Part shown: one piece after another, positions 58,793-64,000 of the stretch
How positions within the stretch are numbered: position 1 is the first letter of the stretch
How the letters are laid out: each line of letters starts with the position of its first letter
Source of the DNA: Diaphorobacter limosus
GTDB lineage: Bacteria > Pseudomonadota > Gammaproteobacteria > Burkholderiales > Burkholderiaceae_C
Direction: 5' to 3'
Assembly (NCBI RefSeq): GCF_033100095.1
Contig: NZ_CP136921.1
Coordinates: 2,202,501-2,266,500, forward strand
DNA length: 64,000 nucleotides
Program-made: the position numbers and the translations under genes
The notes under the pieces: model-generated
The model's input: the letters and a program-made list of their open reading frames with translations, nothing else
Databases searched by the model: none
Told to the model about the DNA's origin: nothing

Positions 58793-58801
58793 GCCGGCGC
58801 G

Positions 58802-59938
58802 TCAGCCGGCGGCGGCCACCTTGTCCAGCGCCGCCGCCAGATGGCCCACCGTGCGATCGACGTTGTGCCATTTCTCCAGGCCGAACAGGCCGATGCGGAA
58901 GGTCTTGAAGTCCGGCCCCTCGTCGCACTGCAGCGGCACGCCGGCGGCGGTCTGCAGACCCACGTCGAGGAATTTCTTGCCACTCTGAATGCCGGCATCC
59001 TGGGTGTAGCTCACCACCACCCCCGGGGCCTTCCAGCCCTCGGCCGCCACGCTGGGAAAACCGCGCGATTCCAGCAGCGCGCGCACCTTGGCGCCCAGCT
59101 CCATCTGCTCGGCACGCACCTTGTCAAAGCCATAGGCGCGCGTCTCCAGCATCACGTCGCGCAGGCGCACCAGGGCATCGGTGGGCATGGTGGCGTGGTA
59201 GGCATGCTGGCCTTTTTCGTAGCCCTCGGCAATCTGCATCCACTTCTTCAGATCGCAGGAGAAGCTGCTGCTGGTCGTGCCCTCGATGGCCGCGCGCGCA
59301 CGCTCGGACAGCATCACCATGGCGCAGCAAGGCGAACTGCTCCAGCCCTTTTGCGGCGCGGAAATCAGCACGTCCACGCCGGTCTTTTCCATGTCCACCC
59401 ACATCGCGCCCGAGGCCACGCAGTCGAGCACGAAGAGCGCGCCCACCTCGTGCGCGGCGTGGGCAACGCTGCGGATGTAGTCATCGCTGAGCATGATGCC
59501 GCTGGCCGTCTCCACATGCGGGGCGAACACCACCTTCGGACGTTCGGCGCGGATGGCGGCCGCCACTTCAGCCGCCGGGCAGGGCGCCCAGGGCGCCTGC
59601 GCGCCCGCACCCTGCGGGCGTGCTTTGCACACCACGGCACCACCGCCCAGGCCGCCGGCGTCGAAGATCTGGCTCCAGCGGTAGCTGAACCAGCCGTTGC
59701 GCACGATGAGCACCTTCTCGCGGTTGGCGAACTGGCGCGCCACGGCCTCCATGCCAAAGGTGCCGCTGCCGGGCACGAGTACGGCCGTGTGGGCGTTGTA
59801 GACCTCTTTCAGCGCGGCCAGGATGTCCTGCATCACCCCGGTGAAACGCTTGGACATGTGGTTGAGCGCGCGGTCGGTATAGACCACCGAGAATTCAAGC
59901 AGGCCATCGGGATCGATGTCGGGCAGCAGGCCGGGCAT
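58802..59938 (-). CDS. Class V aminotransferase (serine/alanine-glyoxylate or -pyruvate type)
   Basis: PLP-dependent aminotransferase of 378 residues. The PLP lysine lies in DVLISAPQKGWSSSPCCAMV. Other family blocks are TAVLVPGSGTFGMEAVARQF near the N-terminus, ALFVLDCVASGAMWVDMEKT with the cofactor-binding aspartate, and DFKTFRIGLFGLEKWHNVDR at the end. It probably transfers amino groups between alanine or serine and glyoxylate or pyruvate. The ATG at 59938 has AAGGAGA at good spacing; the longer frame to 60022 is rejected. It is 46 bp downstream of yggS. Confidence 0.87.
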   Translation of the reverse strand: MPGLLPDIDPDGLLEFSVVYTDRALNHMSKRFTGVMQDILAALKEVYNAHTAVLVPGSGTFGMEAVARQFANREKVLIVRNGWFSYRWSQIFDAGGLGGGAVVCKARPQGAGAQAPWAPCPAAEVAAAIRAERPKVVFAPHVETASGIMLSDDYIRSVAHAAHEVGALFVLDCVASGAMWVDMEKTGVDVLISAPQKGWSSSPCCAMVMLSERARAAIEGTTSSSFSCDLKKWMQIAEGYEKGQHAYHATMPTDALVRLRDVMLETRAYGFDKVRAEQMELGAKVRALLESRGFPSVAAEGWKAPGVVVSYTQDAGIQSGKKFLDVGLQTAAGVPLQCDEGPDFKTFRIGLFGLEKWHNVDRTVGHLAAALDKVAAAG

Positions 59939-59984
59939 GGGGGTGTCTCCTTGCAAAATAGCAACAGCGGCGCAGCTTAGCACC

Positions 59985-60713
59985 TCAGGCCGTGGGGCTT
60001 GAAGGGTAGTGGCGTGCCCCAAAGATGCCGCTGCCCACGCGCACCATGGTGCTGCCAGCGGCCACGGCGGCCTCCAGATCGGCGGTCATACCCAGCGACA
60101 GGGTGTCGAAGGCCTCGAACCCGGCACCGCCCTGGGCGCGCAGTGCATCGAACACCTGGCGCACCCGTAAATGCACGGCCAGCTGCGCCGCCCCGCCCTG
60201 TACTTCGTCGGGAATGCTCATCACCCCGCGCAGGCACAAACGTGGCATTTGCGCCACGGCGCGCGCCAACTGCAGCGCATCTACGGGCGCCACACCGGAC
60301 TTGCTGGCGCCGCCGTCCACATTCACCTGTATGCACACCTGCAGCGGCGGCAGATGCGCCGGGCGCTGCTCTGACAGTCGCTGCGCCGTCTTCAGCCTGT
60401 CCAGCGTGTGCACCCAGTCGAAATGCTCGGCCACCAGGCGTGTCTTGTTGCTCTGCACCGGGCCTATGCAGTGCCATTCAAGCGGCTGGGGCAGGCCCAG
60501 CGCGGCCACCTGGGCGATTTTTTCCACCGCCTCCTGGATGTAGTTCTCGCCAAAACAACACTGGCCGGCCAGCGCCGCCGCGTGCACCGCATCGGCGCCA
60601 AAGGTCTTGGACACGGCCAGCAGGGCCACGGAGTCGGGCGCGCGCCCTGCCGCGGCGCAGGCCTGCGCGATGCGCGCACGCACGCTCTGGAGCTTGTCTG
60701 CAATCGTCGTCAT
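59985..60713 (-). CDS. yggS: YggS family PLP homeostasis protein
   Basis: Cytoplasmic PLP-binding protein of 242 residues with an alanine-racemase-like barrel fold (YggS/PROSC family). The PLP lysine is in VALLAVSKTFGADAVHAAAL; other blocks are CCFGENYIQEAVEKI, WHCIGPVQSNKTRLVAEHFD, VQVNVDGGASKSG and TLSLGMTADLEAAVAAGSTM with MVRVGSGIFG at the end. It maintains free PLP balance. It is divergent from pilT, the usual neighbour of yggS in proteobacteria. Confidence 0.95.
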   Translation of the reverse strand: MTTIADKLQSVRARIAQACAAAGRAPDSVALLAVSKTFGADAVHAAALAGQCCFGENYIQEAVEKIAQVAALGLPQPLEWHCIGPVQSNKTRLVAEHFDWVHTLDRLKTAQRLSEQRPAHLPPLQVCIQVNVDGGASKSGVAPVDALQLARAVAQMPRLCLRGVMSIPDEVQGGAAQLAVHLRVRQVFDALRAQGGAGFEAFDTLSLGMTADLEAAVAAGSTMVRVGSGIFGARHYPSSPTA

Positions 60714-60760
60714 AATGTGTAATCTTTTACCAAGCGTATCAAACGACCCAAAGGGATCCC

Positions 60761-61804
60761 GTGGACATCACCCAGTTGCTCGCCTTCAGCGTGAAGAACA
60801 AGGCCTCTGACCTGCATCTGTCGGCCGGCCTGCCGCCCATGATCCGGGTGCACGGCGATGTGCGGCGCATCAATGTCGATGCGCTGGACCACAAGACCGT
60901 GCACGCCATGGTGTACGACATCATGAGCGATGCCCAGCGCAAGGCCTATGAAGAGTTCCTGGAGGTGGACTTTTCCTTCGAGATCGACGGCCTGGCGCGC
61001 TTTCGCGTCAACGCCTTCAACCAGAACCGTGGCGCGGGCGCCGTGTTCCGTACCATTCCCAGCAAGATTCTGACGCTGGAGCAGCTGAACACGCCCAAGA
61101 TATTTGCCGATCTGGCGCTCAAGCCCCGTGGCCTGGTGCTGGTGACGGGCCCCACGGGTTCGGGCAAGTCCACCACGCTGGCGGCGATGGTGAACCACCT
61201 GAACGAATCCGAATACGGCCATATCCTGACCATCGAGGACCCGATCGAATTCGTGCACGAATCGAAGAAATGCCTGATCAACCAGCGTGAGGTCGGGCCG
61301 ATGACGCTATCGTTTTCCAACGCGCTGCGTTCAGCCCTGCGCGAAGACCCGGACGCCATCCTGGTGGGCGAGCTGCGCGACCTGGAGACCATACGCCTGG
61401 CGATGACGGCAGCGGAGACCGGCCACCTGGTGTTTGGCACGCTGCACACGTCCAGCGCCGCCAAGACCATTGACCGCGTGATCGACGTCTTCCCCGCCGA
61501 GGAAAAGGAGATGGTGCGCGCCATGCTGTCGGAGTCATTGGTGGCCGTGATTTCGCAGACGCTGTGCAAGCTCAAGGACGGCTCGGGCCGCGTGGCGGCG
61601 CACGAGATCATGACCGGCACCAGCGCCATTCGCAACCTGATCCGCGAGGCCAAGGTGGCGCAGATGTACTCCACCATACAGACCAGCAACAGCGTGGGCA
61701 TGCAGACGCTGGATCAGAACCTGACGGATCTGGTGCGGCGCAACATCATCAGCCCGGCCGAGGCGCGCAGCAAGGCCAAGATTCCGGACAACTTCCCGGG
61801 TTGA
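60761..61804 (+). CDS. pilT: Type IV pilus retraction ATPase PilT
   Basis: Hexameric cytoplasmic ATPase of 347 residues that powers pilus retraction and twitching motility. Start is GTG at 60761 after AAAGGGA. Motifs: Walker A GPTGSGKST near residue 133, Asp box TIEDPIEFVH, Walker B DAILVGELRDLETIRLAMTA, His box TGHLVFGTLHT, and the PilT-specific AIRNLIRE block near residue 288. Length and motifs are those of a functional PilT. It opens a three-gene unit with a cyclic-nucleotide-binding protein and pilU. Confidence 0.97.
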   Translation: MDITQLLAFSVKNKASDLHLSAGLPPMIRVHGDVRRINVDALDHKTVHAMVYDIMSDAQRKAYEEFLEVDFSFEIDGLARFRVNAFNQNRGAGAVFRTIPSKILTLEQLNTPKIFADLALKPRGLVLVTGPTGSGKSTTLAAMVNHLNESEYGHILTIEDPIEFVHESKKCLINQREVGPMTLSFSNALRSALREDPDAILVGELRDLETIRLAMTAAETGHLVFGTLHTSSAAKTIDRVIDVFPAEEKEMVRAMLSESLVAVISQTLCKLKDGSGRVAAHEIMTGTSAIRNLIREAKVAQMYSTIQTSNSVGMQTLDQNLTDLVRRNIISPAEARSKAKIPDNFPG

Positions 61805-61873
61805 TGCCATGCCATCAGCCCGCTCGCCCGTTTTGCCCGCGTTCGCGCGCCTCTCTCGTATCGGAGTCCGTCC

Positions 61874-62503
61874 ATGAAAGGCATTCTCAGCCTGCTCAAA
61901 TCCAAGGTGCAAAAGCCCGGGGAAGACGCGAACGACTCGGTGCTCTTCACCACCGCATTTGCCAGCCTGGGGGTGGATGAATCGCTGCTCGCCCCCTGGG
62001 AGGCGCGCGCCGTCGAGGTTGGCGCCAAGCGCCTGCCCAGAAACCGCGGCGGCAAGCTGCTGCAGTCGCTGTGGGCCAAGGACAAGTACATGGCGCATCT
62101 GGACCAGGGCGCGGTCGAGCGCATGGAGCGCTTCTTCCAGTTCGCCTCCATCCCGCCCAACCGGGACGTGATCCGCCAGGACGAGTACGGCAACTTCATG
62201 GTGGTGCTGCTCAGCGGCACCATCGCCGTCGATCGCATTCAACCCTGGGGCGAGCAACTGCGCCTGGCCGAGACGCGCCCGGGTGACATCCTGGGCGAGA
62301 TGTCGCTGCTCGACAGCGGCATGCGCTTTTCTGCCTGCACCACGCTGACCGACTGCGAAGTGGCCGTGCTCAGCGCCGAGGCCATGGACGAGATGATGGC
62401 GCAAGACCCGCAGCTGGCGGCCAGCCTGGTGGCCCTGCTGGCACGCAAGCTGTCGCTGCGCCTGCGCGTGGTGAGCGCGCGCCTGAGCGAAAACCAGCGC
62501 TGA
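61874..62503 (+). CDS. Cyclic-nucleotide-binding domain protein between pilT and pilU
   Basis: Protein of 209 residues with no DNA-binding domain. The N-terminal about 85 residues are unrecognised (MKGILSLLKSKVQKPGEDAN, then KLLQSLWAKDKYMAHL). The C-terminal half is a cNMP-binding fold: GNFMVVLLSGTIAVDRIQPW, RLAETRPGDILGEMSLLDSG and MRFSACTTLTDCEVAVLSAE, where GEMSLLDSGMRFSA corresponds to the phosphate-binding cassette with its arginine. It could link cyclic nucleotide levels to pilus retraction (inference). The gaps are 69 bp to pilT and 24 bp to pilU. Confidence 0.85.
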   Translation: MKGILSLLKSKVQKPGEDANDSVLFTTAFASLGVDESLLAPWEARAVEVGAKRLPRNRGGKLLQSLWAKDKYMAHLDQGAVERMERFFQFASIPPNRDVIRQDEYGNFMVVLLSGTIAVDRIQPWGEQLRLAETRPGDILGEMSLLDSGMRFSACTTLTDCEVAVLSAEAMDEMMAQDPQLAASLVALLARKLSLRLRVVSARLSENQR

Positions 62504-62527
62504 AACAAAGGCACGGGGAGGAATGCA

Positions 62528-63664
62528 ATGGAACGCGATCAGGCCAGCAAATTCATCAACGACCTGCTCAAACTGATGGTCAGCCGCGGCGGCAGCGACC
62601 TGTTCATCACGGCCGAGTTTCCGCCGGCGATCAAGGTCGATGGCAAGGTCACCAAGGTCTCGCCACAGCCGCTGACGCCGGCGCATACGCTGACGCTGGC
62701 GCGCTCCATCATGAGTGACCGCCAGATCGCCGACTTCGAGCGCACCAAGGAGTGCAACTTTGCGATATCGCCCGCGGGCATTGGCCGCTTTCGCGCCAAC
62801 GCCTTCATCCAGCAGGGCCGCGTGGGCATGGTGCTGCGCACGATTCCGCTGACCCTGCCGACCATAGACGGCCTGGGCGTGCCCCAGGTGCTCAAGGAGA
62901 TCGCCCTGGCCAAGCGCGGCCTGTGCATCCTGGTGGGCGCCACGGGTTCGGGCAAGTCAACCACGCTGGCGGCCATGGTGGACTGGCGCAACGAGAACTC
63001 CTTCGGCCACATCATCACCGTCGAAGACCCGATCGAGTTCGTGCACCCGCACAAGAACTGCGTGGTCACGCAGCGCGAGGTGGGCCTGGACACGGACACC
63101 TGGGAGGCCGCACTGAAGAACACGCTGCGCCAGGCGCCGGACGTGATCCTGATGGGCGAAATCCGCGACCGCGAGACCATGGAACATGCCGTGGCCTTTG
63201 CCGAAACCGGCCACCTGTGCCTGGCCACGCTGCATGCCAACAGCGCAAACCAGGCGCTGGATCGCATCGTCAACTTCTTCCCCGAGGAGCGCCGCGCGCA
63301 GCTGCTGATGGACCTGTCGCTGAACCTCAAGGCCATGGTGTCGCAGCGCCTGTTGCCCAAGCAGGACGGCAAGGGCCGCGCCGCCGCCGTGGAGGTCATG
63401 CTCAATACCCCCCTGATCGCCGACCTGATCTTCAAGGGCGATGTCCCCGAGATCAAGGAGATCATGAAAAAGAGCCGCAACCTGGGCATGCAGACCTTCG
63501 ACCAGTCGCTGTTCGACCTGTTCGAGGCCAACGTCATCGGCTACGAGGACGCGCTGCGCAACGCCGACTCGGTGAACGACCTGCGCCTGCAGATCAAGCT
63601 GTCCAGCCAACGCGCCAAGACCAACGACCTGTCTTCGGGCACCGAGCATTTCGCCATCGTCTGA
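62528..63664 (+). CDS. pilU: Type IV pilus retraction ATPase PilU
   Basis: PilT paralogue of 378 residues acting with PilT in retraction. Motifs: Walker A GATGSGKST, Asp box TVEDPIEFVH, Walker B DVILMGEIRDRETMEHAVAF and His box TGHLCLATLHA. The PilT-type AIRNLIRE block is replaced by NTPLIADLIFKGDVPEIKEI, as expected for PilU. The ATG at 62528 is preceded by GGGGAGG. A strong terminator follows, closing the pilT-cNMP-pilU unit. Confidence 0.96.
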   Translation: MERDQASKFINDLLKLMVSRGGSDLFITAEFPPAIKVDGKVTKVSPQPLTPAHTLTLARSIMSDRQIADFERTKECNFAISPAGIGRFRANAFIQQGRVGMVLRTIPLTLPTIDGLGVPQVLKEIALAKRGLCILVGATGSGKSTTLAAMVDWRNENSFGHIITVEDPIEFVHPHKNCVVTQREVGLDTDTWEAALKNTLRQAPDVILMGEIRDRETMEHAVAFAETGHLCLATLHANSANQALDRIVNFFPEERRAQLLMDLSLNLKAMVSQRLLPKQDGKGRAAAVEVMLNTPLIADLIFKGDVPEIKEIMKKSRNLGMQTFDQSLFDLFEANVIGYEDALRNADSVNDLRLQIKLSSQRAKTNDLSSGTEHFAIV

Positions 63665-63683
63665 AGCGCGTGATCAACACCCC

Positions 63684-63723
63684 GGCCCGCCCGGCTTACC
63701 ATGCCGGGCGGGCCTTGTTTTTT
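63684..63723 (+). terminator. Rho-independent terminator after pilU
   Basis: Perfect 12 bp stem GGCCCGCCCGGC / GCCGGGCGGGCC with a 7-base loop, followed by TTGTTTTTT, 20 bp after the pilU stop codon. Confidence 0.93.
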
Positions 63724-63743
63724 CTTCTGGAGCGCAAACCACC

Positions 63744-64000
63744 ATGAGCAGCATCAACCCACGCAGCTATGAACCAAGCCCCACGCGCCGCGTGGCCTTT
63801 CTGGGCCTGGGCGTCATGGGCTATCCGATGGCCGGGCATCTGGCGACGGCCGGGCACCAGGTCACGGTGTACAACCGTACCGCTACAAAATCAGAAGCTT
63901 GGTGCGCTGAATTTGCGGGCGTTACAGGCCAAAAACATGCCAAAACTCCGCGCGAGGCGGCCCAGGATGCCGAGATCGTCTTCTGCTGCGTGGGCAATGA
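63744..64000 (+). CDS. 3-hydroxyisobutyrate dehydrogenase-family NAD(P)-dependent oxidoreductase (3' end outside window)
   Basis: Only the first 85 residues are present. They contain the dinucleotide-binding Rossmann motif VAFLGLGVMGYPMAGHLATA followed by GHQVTVYNRTATKSEAW, the hallmark of the beta-hydroxyacid dehydrogenase family, and DAEIVFCCVGN. The ATG at 63744 follows TGGAGCG. The frame includes a translated copy of the dispersed repeat near residues 46-65. Substrate cannot be told from the part seen. Confidence 0.85.
   Translation, partial: MSSINPRSYEPSPTRRVAFLGLGVMGYPMAGHLATAGHQVTVYNRTATKSEAWCAEFAGVTGQKHAKTPREAAQDAEIVFCCVGN
63881..63936 (-). repeat. Dispersed repeat inside a coding region (dehydrogenase gene)
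   Basis: Minus-oriented copy: GCTACAAAATCAGAAGCTTG, then GTGCGCTGAATTTGCGGGCG, then TTACAGGCCAAAAA, matching the complement of the intergenic element with GGCC and the A-rich end. It is in frame and encodes ATKSEAWCAEFAGVTGQK. Confidence 0.6.

Noticed and set aside
1..64000. tRNA genes or CRISPR arrays
   Set aside because: No cloverleaf-like segment or regularly spaced repeat array was noticed; the repeats found are dispersed single copies, not an array.

Overview
The window is GC-rich, densely coded chromosomal DNA that looks like a beta-proteobacterium of the Comamonadaceae (Acidovorax/Alicycliphilus/Diaphorobacter/Comamonas type). The basis is gene content: several Bug-type solute receptors, DUF1840 and DUF3567 proteins, a narK1-narK2-narG-H-J-I-PPIase operon for nitrate respiration, class II ribonucleotide reductase, pilT-cNMP protein-pilU, and many copies of a short AT-richer dispersed repeat. 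I see no tRNA, rRNA or CRISPR array.

Layout. 1-6.4 kb: branched-chain-amino-acid-type ABC transporter (livG partial, livH, livM, binding protein, livF) with a phenylacetate-CoA-ligase-like enzyme. 6.6-8.7 kb: two Bug receptors. 8.8-16.5 kb: DUF1840, cyclopropane-fatty-acid synthase, a 53-residue basic protein, Tag glycosylase, a predicted aminopeptidase lipoprotein, acyl-CoA-binding protein, an M20 amidohydrolase and a molybdopterin oxidoreductase. 16.4-23.4 kb: an accessory island. Its edges are broken pieces of defence-type genes (restriction helicase C-terminus, DUF1016 nuclease, KilA-N, SNF2-type helicase N-terminus) and two halves of an IS1595 transposase. Its core is an intact LysR / MFS transporter / M20 amidohydrolase / glutaminase cassette. 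The 3' end of the molybdopterin oxidoreductase gene occurs in diverged form on both sides of the island.

23.5-28.9 kb: fumarylacetoacetase-family hydrolase, DUF3108, DUF3567, hemerythrin, a small conserved protein, nitroreductase and a parvulin-type PPIase. 28.1-38.6 kb: the nitrate respiration operon on the minus strand. 38.9-44.7 kb: a LuxR-type response regulator, a hybrid sensor kinase broken by a one-base change in a G7 tract, an orphan ABC binding protein, a Bug receptor, and a small lipoprotein/membrane protein pair. 44.9-48.7 kb: narL and narX; narX is cleanly interrupted by an IS630-family element. 48.7-64 kb: nrdJ with a likely NrdR box, a ChaN-like lipoprotein, a PAS-GGDEF-EAL protein, purU, LysR, a glycolate-oxidase-like flavoprotein, MarC, a class V aminotransferase, YggS, pilT, a cyclic-nucleotide-binding protein, pilU and the start of a 3-hydroxyisobutyrate-dehydrogenase-family gene.

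How the parts fit: nitrate enters through NarK1/NarK2 and is reduced by NarGHI, with NarJ as assembly chaperone. The expected nitrate sensor pair NarX-NarL lies 6 kb away, and its kinase gene is disrupted. The island cassette reads as uptake and breakdown of an N-acylated amino acid, possibly an acyl-glutamine, since the transporter is followed by an acyl-amino-acid hydrolase and a glutaminase. All functions are assigned from sequence motifs and context only; no search was run.
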